A stretch of DNA of 64,000 nucleotides from Bacillota bacterium (GCA_023408075.1 JAEYKW010000030.1:1-64000); one strand, 5' to 3'. Counted from the first letter of the stretch, positions 48,473 to 56,562 are shown. Notes: generated by a model from the sequence alone, not told the origin. Translations and numbers: made by a program.

Positions 48473-49225
48473 ATGAAGATCGTCTCATGGAACGTCAACG
48501 GTCTGCGCGCGTGTTACGGCAAGGGCTTTACGGATTTTTTCACCGCGGGCAACGCGGATATTTTCTGCATCCAGGAAACCAAGCTGCAGCGCGGCGATTT
48601 TGAGTTTGACCGGCCCGATTATTTTGACTACTGGAACGACGCGGAGAAAAAGGGCTACTCGGGTACGGCGGTGTTTACCAAGCAAGAACCTGCCGCAGTC
48701 AGCTACGGCATCGGCATCGACGCACACGACCATGAGGGGCGCGTGATTACGCTCGAATTCGACGGTTTTTATTTTGTGAACGTCTATGTGCCGAATTCCG
48801 GTGAGGAGCTCAAAAGGCTTAATTACCGCATGGAGTGGGACGAAGCCTTTCGCGGCTATCTTAGCGCACTCGACGCCAAAAAGAGCGTGATCGTCTGCGG
48901 CGATTTCAACGTCGCGCATCAGGAGATCGATTTGAAGAATCCGTCTTCCAACAGGCACACGGCGGGCTTTACCGACGAGGAGCGCGAGAGTTTTACCAGA
49001 CTGCTCGGTGCGGGCTTCACCGATTCGTTCCGTTATCTTTATCCCGATACACGCGACGCGTATACGTATTGGACTTACCGCTTCGGCGCACGCGCGCGCA
49101 ACGCGGGCTGGCGTATCGATTACGCGTGCATCTCCGAAAGGCTCAAAAGCGAATTGCATGAGTTCACGATACACAGCGACATTATGGGCTCGGATCACTG
49201 CCCGGTTTCTATCGATATATTTTAA
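48473..49225 (+). CDS. xth: Exodeoxyribonuclease III / AP endonuclease
   Basis: The protein has 250 residues from ATG 48473 (GAGG 8 nt upstream; a reading from 48404 starts inside the promoter). Motifs are MKIVSWNVNGLRACYGKGF, FCIQETKLQRGDF, YSGTAVFTKQEP, YFVNVYVPNSG, VIVCGDFNVAHQEIDLKNP, GWRIDYACISERL and IMGSDHCPVSIDIF, all catalytic blocks of the ExoA/Xth endonuclease family. It cuts DNA at abasic sites, complementing MutY upstream. The rubredoxin gene follows after 24 nt. Confidence 0.96.
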   Translation: MKIVSWNVNGLRACYGKGFTDFFTAGNADIFCIQETKLQRGDFEFDRPDYFDYWNDAEKKGYSGTAVFTKQEPAAVSYGIGIDAHDHEGRVITLEFDGFYFVNVYVPNSGEELKRLNYRMEWDEAFRGYLSALDAKKSVIVCGDFNVAHQEIDLKNPSSNRHTAGFTDEERESFTRLLGAGFTDSFRYLYPDTRDAYTYWTYRFGARARNAGWRIDYACISERLKSELHEFTIHSDIMGSDHCPVSIDIF

Positions 49226-49249
49226 CAGACTATAAGGGAGGGACAGACT

Positions 49250-49402
49250 ATGGCCAAGTTTATTTGTAGAGCGTGCGGTTATACCTTTTACGACGAGAAC
49301 AACGAACCCGATTATGAGGATTTGAACGACACGGTGCCGGATGATTTTGAATGCCCGTGCTGCGGCAAAACCGAATGCGAGCTGGCGAAAGAGCAAGCAT
49401 AA
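49250..49402 (+). CDS. Rubredoxin-like small iron protein
   Basis: This 50-residue ORF begins MAKFICRACGYTFYDENNEP and later has VPDDFECPCCGK. The C-x2-C-G-Y ... D-x-x-P-x-x-F-x-C-P-x-C-G layout is that of rubredoxins and rubredoxin-like domains, binding one iron through four cysteines. The spacing between the two pairs (26 residues) is slightly short of typical rubredoxin. AGGGAGG precedes the ATG. Its position after exoIII and near msrAB suggests an electron carrier in oxidative stress defence (inference). Confidence 0.85.
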   Translation: MAKFICRACGYTFYDENNEPDYEDLNDTVPDDFECPCCGKTECELAKEQA

Positions 49403-49445
49403 CGATTGACGCATAACAGCCGCATTGAATTGTGATACTAGGACT

Positions 49446-50090
49446 ATGACGACGATGACGATGCTGAATCATGCGCAGGCGTGCTTTTTCGAATTCGATA
49501 AACACCTGACGGAGGACGAAAAGCCCTCGGCTTATTTCAACACGCTGGTGGACAAGGAAGCGTTTCCGCAGCAATACCCGTTTACGATGCTGACCGATTT
49601 AATCGGCGTGGAACAATCGCCTCAGCATCACCCCGAGGGCGACGTCTGGAAGCACACCATGCTCGTGGTGGACAACGCGGCCGAGATCAAGCGCCTCAGC
49701 AAAGCGCCGCAGGCGATGATGTGGGCGGCGCTGCTGCACGACACCGGCAAAAAGGAAACGACGAAGCTGCGGAAAGGGCGCATCACCGCTTACGACCACG
49801 ACAAAGCGGGAGAGCGGCTCGCTGTGAGCTTTCTCGAGGCCTGCGGACAGAGCGCTGAATTCTGCCGTGAGGTGGGTGCGCTCGTGCGCTGGCATATGCA
49901 GGCGCTGTTCGCGTCCAAGAATCTGCCGTTTTACAATCCCAAAGCGATGATGGCGCAGGCCGACGTGAACGAGGTGGCGCTGCTTTGTCTGGCTGACAGG
50001 CTCGGGCGCGGCCCGGTGACCGCGCAGCAGCTTGAGCGCGAGCAGCAGCAGATCGCGTCGTTCGTGGAGAAGAGCCTCAAATACAGATAA
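49446..50090 (+). CDS. HD-domain phosphohydrolase
   Basis: About 214 residues from ATG 49446; TTG 49425 and ATG 49455 are alternatives. Motifs are HHPEGDVWKHTMLVVDNA, the HD pair in ALLHDTGKKETT, AYDHDKAGERLAV and EVALLCLADRLGRGP. These are the H...HD...D metal ligands of the HD superfamily, most like the HD domain attached to some tRNA nucleotidyltransferases and related phosphohydrolases. Substrate is unknown. It is probably in the same transcript as exoIII and rubredoxin. Confidence 0.82.
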   Translation: MTTMTMLNHAQACFFEFDKHLTEDEKPSAYFNTLVDKEAFPQQYPFTMLTDLIGVEQSPQHHPEGDVWKHTMLVVDNAAEIKRLSKAPQAMMWAALLHDTGKKETTKLRKGRITAYDHDKAGERLAVSFLEACGQSAEFCREVGALVRWHMQALFASKNLPFYNPKAMMAQADVNEVALLCLADRLGRGPVTAQQLEREQQQIASFVEKSLKYR

Positions 50091-50120
50091 AGAGGTTTCG
50101 TATGAAACGCATTTATGGTG

Positions 50121-50156
50121 CGCGCATCACAGTTGCACTGATGCGTGATTTTTTAT
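50121..50156 (+). terminator. Terminator after HD gene
   Basis: GCATCA / TGATGC stem followed by GTGATTTTTTATT, about 30 nt after the stop. Confidence 0.75.
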
Positions 50157-50247
50157 TGAGCTTAGGCGATCGATGCCGTGTGCCAAAGAGATATATGAAT
50201 TTCGGTAGGGCTGCCATTGGCGGCCTGCTTTATTTTGATATATTGTG

Positions 50248-50655
50248 TCATTCTGAAGCCGCATGCGGCTGAAGAATCTGGTAATCTGCAACTGCGCTAT
50301 TGAATCAATCAATGGATAAATTAGCACTTGTGGTTTATTTTGTTGGTTTGTTCGTTATAGCGGCATATTTCAGATACGTTCGTCGCTTTGCTCCTCAGTA
50401 TGACAGAAAAGTTGCGGCTGCGGTCATTCTGAATGGAGCGAAGCGGAGTGAAGAATCTGTTAATCTGCAACTGCGCCATTAAATCAATCAATGGATAAAT
50501 TAGCACCTTGCGGTTCATTTTGTTGGTGTGTTCGTTATAGCGGCATATTTCAGATACGTTCGTCGCTGCGCTCCTCAGCATGACAGAAAAGCTGCGGTTG
50601 CGGTCATTCTGAACGGAGCGAAGCGAGTGAAGAATCTGTACGTTGATGGTATACC
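50248..50655. repeat. Tandem array of about 178-bp R1-type repeats
   Basis: Units begin TCATTCTGAA at 50248, 50424 and 50604. Each contains GAAGAATCTG, a CAATCAATGGATAAATTAGC segment, GTTCGTTATAGCGGCATATT and CCTCAGTATGACAGAAAAG. Units one and two are highly similar. The third runs directly into the 3' end of the GIY-YIG gene, whose last codons overlap the AATCACCGGATAAATCAGTC part of the repeat. No other gene lies in 50091-50655. Confidence 0.85.
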
Positions 50656-50937
50656 TTAGAACCAATCACCGGATAAATCAGTCCATTTCGGATTCGAATT
50701 GCTGATCAACTCATTTTTCTTTTCTCTCGCCCAGCCTTTGAGCTGCTTTTCTCGTTCAATTGCACTGTCAATATTCGATGTTGTTTCAAAATAAACGAGT
50801 TTTTTGACATTGTATCTTTGCGTAAAGCCCTCATTAAGCTTGTTTTTATGCTCAAAAACACGGCGTGCTAAATCGTTTGTCACGCCAATATATAATACCT
50901 TGTTTGTGAAATTCGCCATCATGTAAACATAATGCAT
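50656..50937 (-). CDS. Small GIY-YIG nuclease
   Basis: The 93-residue single-domain protein reads MHYVYMMANFTNKVLYIGVT, NDLARRVFEHKNKLNEGFTQ, RYNVKKLVYFETTSNIDSAI, EREKQLKGWAREKKNELISN. YVYMM...LYIGVTN is the GIY-YIG element, R25 and the glutamate of AIEREKQLK are the expected catalytic residues. Stand-alone proteins of this type are common and often lie in repeat-rich gaps; their role is not established. The C-terminal codons (KWTDLSGDWF) fall inside the R1 repeat unit, and a further repeat copy lies beyond its 5' end, so gene and repeat may be one mobile unit. Confidence 0.9.
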   Translation of the reverse strand: MHYVYMMANFTNKVLYIGVTNDLARRVFEHKNKLNEGFTQRYNVKKLVYFETTSNIDSAIEREKQLKGWAREKKNELISNSNPKWTDLSGDWF

Positions 50938-51012
50938 AATATTTTTCCTATGTTGAGATGACTTATTGGCTTAATAATGCTTCTGTTAAGCATATAGCTT
51001 CAAATTCAACAG

Positions 51013-51150
51013 ATACGTTCGTCGCTTTGTTACTTAGCATGATACAACCCATGGGGTGCGGTCATTCTGAGAGAGCAGAGCGACCGAAGAATCTGTTAAT
51101 CTGAAACTATACTTTAGAGTTAATCCACTGGATAAACCAGTTACAATTCA
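51013..51150. repeat. R1-type repeat beyond the GIY-YIG gene
   Basis: GATACGTTCGTCGCTTTGTT, GCGGTCATTCTGAGAGAGC, GAAGAATCTGTTAATCTG and CACTGGATAAACCAGTTAC match parts of the array at 50.25-50.65 kb. This copy flanks the nuclease gene on the other side in the same orientation. Confidence 0.75.
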
Positions 51151-51173
51151 TACAGTTAAAATAGGAACATGCA

Positions 51174-52367
51174 TCATGTCCTGTAATCCGCGTTGATCTT
51201 CACATAATCGAGAGAGAAATCGCACGTCCACATCATATCCGACGCGCCACCGTCGTTCAAATCGATAATATAGGTCACTTCCTTTTGCTTGAGCTCTTTG
51301 AGCGCCGCAGTCTCATCGAACGCAAGGCCGCCGCCCTGCTTGCACACCTGCACGCCGCCGATGTAAATATCCACCTTGGTGGGATCAAACGGCGCGCCCG
51401 AGTAACCCGCCGCGGTCAGCAGCCGGCCCCAGTTGGCATCGTTGCCGAACGCCGCCGTCTTGCACAGAGGCGATTTCGCGATTGCCGACGCGATCATATG
51501 CGCGGCCTTCGCCGAGCGCGCATGCCGCACGTCGATCGTTAGCAGCTTGGTGGCGCCTTCGCCGTCCGCCGCGAGCATCTTGGAAAGCGTCACGCAGACC
51601 TCCTTAAGCGCGGCAAAAACCGCATGATAGCCGTCGGTATCTTCTTCTATTATTGCATTGCCCGCAAGCCCCGAAGCCAGCAGCAGCACCTTGTCACACA
51701 CGCTCGTGTCGCCGTCCACGGAAATGCGGTTGTAGGAAATGTTCGCCGCGTCCTTGAGCGCCTTTTTGAGCGCTTTGGCGGATATCGCAGCGTCGGTGGT
51801 AATCACGGAGATCATCGTTGCCATGTTCGGGTGAATCATGCCGCTGCCCTTGGCCATGCCGCCGATCCTGATGGCGCGGCCGTCTATCGTCACGCTTGCC
51901 TGCGCTTCTTTTCTGATCGTGTCGGTGGTCATAATCGCCGTGGCCGCGTCTGCGCCGCCATCGCGCGAGAGCACGGCTTTTTGCAGCCCGGCCTCAATGC
52001 GCTCAACGGGAAGCGGCATGCCGATTACACCCGTGGAACCCGTGAGCACGTCCTGCGGCTTGCAGCCGAGGGTATCCGCCGTCAGCTGCGCCATACGCAG
52101 TGCATCCTGCTCGCCGCGGCTGCCGAGGCATGCGTTGGCATTTCCCGCGTTGATGATGACGGCTTGCGCGCGTCCGTTGCGCAGATTTCTGTGCGCAAGC
52201 ACAAGAGAATGGCCCTTCACCTTGTTGCGCGTGAACACGCCCGCTGCCGTGGCAACGCAGTCGCATTTGATGATAGCCAGATCCTTATTGCCGTTTTTCT
52301 TGATGCCGCAGGCCACGCCCGCCGCCGTAAACCCCAAAGCGTATGTCACGCCGCTGCCGTTATCCAT
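51174..52367 (-). CDS. argJ: Bifunctional glutamate N-acetyltransferase / amino-acid acetyltransferase
   Basis: The 397-residue protein has the ArgJ layout. The N-terminus has LGFTAAGVACGIKKNGNKDL, FTRNKVKGHSLVLAH and AQAVIINAGNANACLG. The self-cleavage site lies in IGGMAKGSGMIHPNMATMIS, where the nucleophilic threonine of NMAT becomes the beta-chain start. The C-terminal block has CKTAAFGNDANWGRLLTAAG and MMWTCDFSLDYVKINADYRT. It recycles the acetyl group in arginine biosynthesis. No other arg gene lies in the window. AAAGGGAT precedes the ATG. Confidence 0.96.
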   Translation of the reverse strand: MDNGSGVTYALGFTAAGVACGIKKNGNKDLAIIKCDCVATAAGVFTRNKVKGHSLVLAHRNLRNGRAQAVIINAGNANACLGSRGEQDALRMAQLTADTLGCKPQDVLTGSTGVIGMPLPVERIEAGLQKAVLSRDGGADAATAIMTTDTIRKEAQASVTIDGRAIRIGGMAKGSGMIHPNMATMISVITTDAAISAKALKKALKDAANISYNRISVDGDTSVCDKVLLLASGLAGNAIIEEDTDGYHAVFAALKEVCVTLSKMLAADGEGATKLLTIDVRHARSAKAAHMIASAIAKSPLCKTAAFGNDANWGRLLTAAGYSGAPFDPTKVDIYIGGVQVCKQGGGLAFDETAALKELKQKEVTYIIDLNDGGASDMMWTCDFSLDYVKINADYRT

Positions 52368-52417
52368 GATGTTAAAATCCCTTTCTCATATTACCGGGTT
52401 ATTATAGCATACTGTAT

Positions 52418-53113
52418 TTATTCGTGAAGCAGCATGTCTTCGAGCTGCTCCGCATTTCGGATATAAAAGCTGTTGCGCTGGTAATCGACAACGCCCTCCT
52501 CGCTCATGCGCGAGAGCTCGCGAGACAGCGCGCTGCGGTTCACACTCAAATAGTCGGCAAGAGCCTGACGGTCGAGCGCAATCTCAAAACGGCGGGCACC
52601 CGCGCGCGTCGCCTGGTCAATCAAGTACGAGGCGAGCTTTTGCCGCGTGGTTTTGCGCGCCATATGGTCGAGCTTCTCGCTGAGTGCGAGATTTTTCTGC
52701 GCGACGATGCGCAGCATGTTGTGGATCAGCGCCGAATGGTGTGAGCAGCACGAAGTGCATGTGTGCAGAATTCTTTCAAATGCGAGCAGCAGCACGGTCA
52801 CATCCGTCACGGCTTCCACGCTGACCGGGCTCGTTTTCACCCCGGCGCAGACGAATGTTTCAGCAAAAAGCTGAGGGGGGATAAGTGCGCCGAGCACCGT
52901 CCGGCTGCCGAGCAGATCGGTCTTGAATACGGTTGCCTGCCCGGAAAGCACAATGCCCACGTAGGGCAGCGGATCTCCGGCCATCAGCAGAAAGCTGCCT
53001 TTTTTATAGCTTCGTTCAACCGCATCGAGACAGGTCAGCATTTCGGAAAGCTCTGTTTCGCTGATGCCGTTAAAAAGCGCGGCATGCGCCGCATATATGG
53101 ATGAAATAACCAC
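52418..53113 (-). CDS. Crp/Fnr family transcriptional regulator
   Basis: The 231-residue protein has a cyclic-nucleotide-binding-like barrel (residues 20-120: KKGSFLLMAGDPLPYVGIVL, SGQATVFKTDLLGSRTVLGA, FAETFVCAG) and a Crp-type HTH (QKLASYLIDQATRAG, DRQALADYLSVNRSALSREL, SRMSEEGVVDY). Cysteines in HTCTSCCSHHSALIHN on the dimer helix could bind a cofactor but do not form the N-terminal Fnr iron-sulfur motif. It starts at GTG 53111-53113 with GGAG 8 nt upstream. It is divergent from a ferredoxin-type gene, with a shared palindrome. Confidence 0.92.
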   Translation of the reverse strand: MVISSIYAAHAALFNGISETELSEMLTCLDAVERSYKKGSFLLMAGDPLPYVGIVLSGQATVFKTDLLGSRTVLGALIPPQLFAETFVCAGVKTSPVSVEAVTDVTVLLLAFERILHTCTSCCSHHSALIHNMLRIVAQKNLALSEKLDHMARKTTRQKLASYLIDQATRAGARRFEIALDRQALADYLSVNRSALSRELSRMSEEGVVDYQRNSFYIRNAEQLEDMLLHE

Positions 53114-53128
53114 GATTCGTTCTCCAGT

Positions 53129-53142
53129 GTTGCAAATGCAAC
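53129..53142. promoter_or_regulatory. Crp/Fnr-type palindrome in divergent promoter
   Basis: GTTGCAAATGCAAC, a 6-bp inverted repeat with two central bases, sits 16 bp from the regulator start and 64 bp from the ferredoxin start. It is the likely site for the Crp/Fnr protein (inference). Confidence 0.6.
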
Positions 53143-53205
53143 GGACTTATTTGTTTAAATATACGATAATGAGGCCAGAAAAGCAAGGAAGACAGAGAGG
53201 AAAAA

Positions 53206-53904
53206 ATGATGAAACGCAATATCATTTCGATTGATGAAGATAAATGCAACGGCTGCGGGCTGTGCGTGGAGGCGTGCCACGAGGGCGCGCTCGCAATGGT
53301 GAACGGCAAAGCAAAGCTGATGTCCGAATCGTACTGCGACGGCCTCGGTAACTGCCTGCCCGAATGCCCGACAGGCGCCATCACAATTGAGGAACGCGAG
53401 GCGGCGGAGTTCGATGAGGAAGCGGTGGAGAGACATATGAAACAGCAGCATGTGGGCGGCGGGTGCCCGTCGGCACGCGCGGCACTGCTCGAAAGAAAGC
53501 CGCAGGCGGCTGCGCCGCAGCCCCGGGCGGAAGCCGTTTCCGAGCTCGGGCAGTGGCCGTGTCAAATCAAGCTGGTGCCCGTCAATGCACCGTATTTCGA
53601 CGGCGCCAGGCTGCTCGTCGCGGCGGACTGCACCGCATATGCGTATGCCAACGTGCATGACAGGTTCATGCGCGGAAAGATTACGCTGATTGGCTGCCCC
53701 AAGCTCGATATGGCGGACTATTCGGAAAAGCTCGGGGAGATCATTAAGCACAACGATATAAAGAGCGTTGAAGTGCTGCGCATGAGTGTGCCGTGCTGCG
53801 GAGGCATTGAATACGCGGTGAAACAGGCGCTGCAAAGCAGCGGAAAAATGATTCCGTGGCATGTCACGGTCATTGCGCCAAACGGCGGCATTGTTGAAGA
53901 TTGA
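53206..53904 (+). CDS. 4Fe-4S ferredoxin-type iron-sulfur protein
   Basis: The 232-residue protein has one clear cluster motif, CNGCGLCVEACHEGAL, and a second, CDGLGNCLPECPTGAI, with altered spacing in the first pair. The rest (residues 85-232) has GGGCPSARA, FDGARLLVAADCTAYAYANV, TLIGCPKLDMADYSEKL and SVPCCGGIEYAVKQAL, with further cysteines. Proteins of this type often sit beside Crp/Fnr regulators in anaerobes, near hydroxylamine reductase genes; none is visible here. It is probably a redox or nitrosative stress protein under control of the divergent regulator. GAGAGGAAAA precedes the ATG. Confidence 0.88.
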   Translation: MMKRNIISIDEDKCNGCGLCVEACHEGALAMVNGKAKLMSESYCDGLGNCLPECPTGAITIEEREAAEFDEEAVERHMKQQHVGGGCPSARAALLERKPQAAAPQPRAEAVSELGQWPCQIKLVPVNAPYFDGARLLVAADCTAYAYANVHDRFMRGKITLIGCPKLDMADYSEKLGEIIKHNDIKSVEVLRMSVPCCGGIEYAVKQALQSSGKMIPWHVTVIAPNGGIVED

Positions 53905-53912
53905 TGATGCAT

Positions 53913-54167
53913 GGTGCGCGTCACTAAGGTGCGCACTTGGAGTGTCAAAAAGCCTGCTATCGTGGGCTCTTCTGACGGCTACCCAACAGGGTGGACTGAG
54001 CATTGCCGCCGATAGATGACTGGGTGGGAGAAAATTGCTTAAAACCGGTCACTCCTCCGGCACTTTCGTGCCGCTGTCCGTCCATTCGGGATAGTCATCT
54101 AAGGAAGGTTTTATGGGTGTTATATCGACAGTCTGGAGTGCGCGTCCTAAGGTGCGCACTTTTTTTC
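53913..54167 (+). ncRNA. Candidate structured RNA ending in a terminator (unassigned)
   Basis: The 430-bp gap holds two nearly identical hairpins, GTGCGCGTCACTAAGGTGCG at 53914 and GTGCGCGTCCTAAGGTGCGC at 54138, the second followed by seven T (54137-54167). Between them are CTATCG...CGATAG, TACCCAACAGGGTG, GGCACTTTCGTGCC and a perfect GATGACT...AGTCATC pair enclosing about 80 nt. This nested layout suggests a transcript of about 250 nt, either an sRNA or the regulated 3' end of the ferredoxin transcript. I could not match it to a known class. Confidence 0.4.
54137..54167 (+). terminator. Terminator
   Basis: AGTGCGC / GCGCACT stem with GTCCTAAG loop and eight T. Confidence 0.88.
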
Positions 54168-54280
54168 TCTCGATAGACAAAAAAACGTTAAAATACGACT
54201 TAAGCGGTGTATATATAAGCTTAATACGGCTAAGCGCAAACGGCGCTCAAGTTCGATGCAAATCATTATTATTTAGTATT

Positions 54281-54308
54281 TTGAAAAAAATGATTAATGA
54301 TATATAAT
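54281..54308 (+). promoter_or_regulatory. Promoter of DUF2156-GNAT genes, possibly of the atp operon
   Basis: TTGAAA (54281-54286) and TATAAT (54303-54308) with a 16-base spacer. It overlaps the ATG at 54307, which therefore cannot be the start of the next gene. No other promoter is clear before the ATP synthase genes. Confidence 0.7.
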
Positions 54309-54336
54309 GAGAAAATCAATTTTTTCTGGAGAAGTC

Positions 54337-55230
54337 ATGCTTAATTATAAACCGATAGAACTCGAAGACAAAACGCTCTTTGAAATGTACACAACGTGCC
54401 ACGGCTATCACAATCTTGAAGCGTCATTCGCCAACATTTTTATATGGCGCCGGGCATGGAATATCAATATGGCAACCGATGATCTGGCTATGTATCTGCA
54501 CCTAAGCAGCGGCACCGTTTCATTTGCGCTGCCGCCCTTTCTGGACTGCTGCGAGGAAAGCATGGCGGAGCCGCTCAAACGGTATGATGAGTTTTTCGCG
54601 TCGCGCGGGGAGAAGCCGCTTTTAAAGGGTGTGACCGTTGAGCTTAAGGAAAAGATCGAGCACGACTGCCCCGGCTGGTATACGTTTACCGCTGACCGGG
54701 ACAATTTTGAGTATGTGTACAATGCGAGCGATCTGATTACGCTGGAAGGAAAGAAATACCACGCGAAGCGCAACCATATCAACAAGTTTTTGAAAGAGCA
54801 TACGTTTGAATACCGCCCCTACACGAGCACGGACTATGATGCCTGCATTGCGCTGCAGGAAAGATGGATGGAGACCAAGGGAGAGCCGTCGCAGAGCTAT
54901 TTAAACGAGCTGAATGCGGCCAAGGACGCGCTGACGTACATCGATAAGCTGGGCCTTAAATGCGGCATGCTCTATGTGGACGGCAGCCTCGAGGCGTATT
55001 CGGTCGGCGAAAAGTTTGACGATATGGCGATCATCCACTTTGAAAAGGCGAACCCGGACATTCAGGGCGTGTTCGCGCTGATTAACCGCGAGTTTGCAAG
55101 CCATGAGTTCAGCGATATGCTTTATATCAACCGTGAGGAGGATATGGGCATTGAAGGGCTGCGCAAAGCCAAAATGTCGTATTATCCGCTCTGCCTGAAG
55201 GAGAAATTTGTGGGTGTGAGGAATTTATGA
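54337..55230 (+). CDS. DUF2156 (phosphatidylglycerol lysyltransferase-like) protein
   Basis: The protein has 297 residues from ATG 54337, preceded by GGAGAAG. The two GNAT-like halves show CHGYHNLEASFANIFIWRRA, DNFEYVYNASDLITLEGKKYHAKRN (in two parts), INKFLKEHTFEYRPY and AIIHFEKANPDIQGVFALIN with EDMGIEGLRKAKMSYYP. The KKYHxKRNxIxxF and NxEEDxGIxGLRxxKxSY motifs define DUF2156/LPG_synthase_C. It may transfer an acyl or aminoacyl group, yet lacks the membrane domain of MprF. Its stop overlaps the next gene by four bases. Confidence 0.88.
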   Translation: MLNYKPIELEDKTLFEMYTTCHGYHNLEASFANIFIWRRAWNINMATDDLAMYLHLSSGTVSFALPPFLDCCEESMAEPLKRYDEFFASRGEKPLLKGVTVELKEKIEHDCPGWYTFTADRDNFEYVYNASDLITLEGKKYHAKRNHINKFLKEHTFEYRPYTSTDYDACIALQERWMETKGEPSQSYLNELNAAKDALTYIDKLGLKCGMLYVDGSLEAYSVGEKFDDMAIIHFEKANPDIQGVFALINREFASHEFSDMLYINREEDMGIEGLRKAKMSYYPLCLKEKFVGVRNL

Positions 55231-56234
55231 GCAAGGATATACGTCTGCTTCTGGAGGACGAACGGCCGCTGGCCAAAGCGCTCTGGAAAGAGGCATTTGA
55301 CGATACGGACGCATTTATCGACTGGTACTTTGCCAACAAAGTGCTGGATGGCAATTCGCTGTGCATGTATGACGGCGGCAAGCTCATCTCCATTGTCCAC
55401 ATGATACCGTATACGATCCGTATACAGGGCAAGCCGGTGAAATCGGCGTTCATTGCGGGCGTGGCCACCTCCTTAAGCCGGCGCGGGGAAGGGCTGATGC
55501 GCACGATGCTGCTTGAATCGCTGGGGCTGCTGAAAATGCGCGGCATATACATTACGCATCTGTATCCGTTCAGCCATGCCTTTTACGAGAAATTCGGCTG
55601 GACGGCTTACTCGCATGTGAGCCGCCAAACGGTCAGCGCGGCGAGACGTCTGCGCGGTACCGAGGTGATCGAGACGACGGATGCTTCCGTGCTTTCGCCG
55701 CTCTATAACCGCATGATGAAAGCGTACGACGGGTATGTGGTCAGAGGCAAGCAGGAATGGAAGTGGCGGCTCGGAGAGCTCAACAGCGACGACGGGCACT
55801 GCGCCGTGCTGATTAAGGACGACCGCGCAAGTGCATATATGCTCTATTACAGTCAAAAGGACAAAGCCGACATCATCGAAACGGTGTATCAGGACGAGGA
55901 AGATATCGGAGCGATGCTGGCGCATGTGCTGTCACAGGGACACCGCCACGCCGAATACATTATACCATCGGAGGGCATGAGTGCTGCAAAGCACGGCATG
56001 GCCCGGGTTGTGGATGCGAAGGCGCTGCTTGAGGCTTTCGGCGCGCAGGACCTGCTTAAGCAGGTCGATATCGTGGATGATTTTGCTTCGTGGAACAGCA
56101 CGTCGGGCGGGTGTGAAAAGAGCATCACTGCGGCAGAATTGGCGCACCTTGTCCACTGCGGCACGGACCGGCGGGACGCAGGTGCAGGGCGCTTTTTTGT
56201 GCCGCAGAAGACTTGCATTTTCGAAGCGTTTTGA
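55227..56234 (+). CDS. GNAT acetyltransferase (Eis-like)
   Basis: The 335-residue protein starts within the DUF2156 stop (ATGA). The N-terminal GNAT domain has SIVHMIPYTIRIQGKPVKSA, FIAGVATSLSRRGEGLMRTM (acetyl-CoA loop RRxGxG-like as SRRGEGLM) and YPFSHAFYEKFGWT. A second domain of about 200 residues follows, as in Eis-type enhanced intracellular survival proteins with tandem GNAT and SCP-like folds. Pairing of DUF2156 and Eis-like genes is common in Clostridia; substrates are unknown. The ATP synthase genes follow after 16 nt. Confidence 0.85.
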   Translation: MSKDIRLLLEDERPLAKALWKEAFDDTDAFIDWYFANKVLDGNSLCMYDGGKLISIVHMIPYTIRIQGKPVKSAFIAGVATSLSRRGEGLMRTMLLESLGLLKMRGIYITHLYPFSHAFYEKFGWTAYSHVSRQTVSAARRLRGTEVIETTDASVLSPLYNRMMKAYDGYVVRGKQEWKWRLGELNSDDGHCAVLIKDDRASAYMLYYSQKDKADIIETVYQDEEDIGAMLAHVLSQGHRHAEYIIPSEGMSAAKHGMARVVDAKALLEAFGAQDLLKQVDIVDDFASWNSTSGGCEKSITAAELAHLVHCGTDRRDAGAGRFFVPQKTCIFEAF

Positions 56235-56250
56235 TTACAATAAGTTAATT

Positions 56251-56562
56251 ATGTGGGGCTTATTGGTTGGTATTATTATCGGGATGCTGCAGGTATTGGG
56301 GCTCAGCGTGTTCGGTAAGATGATACTTGGAAAGAATAATGCAAAAAGGGTACTCGGTGCCGTTGCGCTTGTTGCAAAGCTCGCATTGATCATTCTCCTT
56401 ATTTGCCTGATATCAACGGTATCGCTGGACTGTGTGATCTGGACTGCAGGCGGAATGCTGCTCGGGTTGATTCTCTCCTGGGTGTATGTGAGCAAACGCA
56501 GCCACATGAAAGATAGTAAAGACCGCGAATACACGGCCGGAAAGGACAACAGCAATGTTTGA
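56251..56562 (+). CDS. atpI: Probable ATP synthase subunit I
   Basis: The 103-residue membrane protein has three or four hydrophobic segments (MWGLLVGIIIGMLQVLGLSV, GAVALVAKLALIILLICLIS, VIWTAGGMLLGLILSWVYV) and a charged C-terminal tail. It is identified mainly by size and by position before atpB, with which it overlaps by 8 nt. AtpI assists c-ring assembly in some bacteria and is poorly conserved. ATG 56251 has no strong RBS; translational coupling with the upstream GNAT gene is possible. Confidence 0.7.
   Translation: MWGLLVGIIIGMLQVLGLSVFGKMILGKNNAKRVLGAVALVAKLALIILLICLISTVSLDCVIWTAGGMLLGLILSWVYVSKRSHMKDSKDREYTAGKDNSNV

Noticed and set aside
53155..54003. Minus-strand frame of 282 codons across the ferredoxin gene
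   Set aside because: It overlaps the motif-bearing ferredoxin ORF entirely and has low-information Arg/His/Ala composition.
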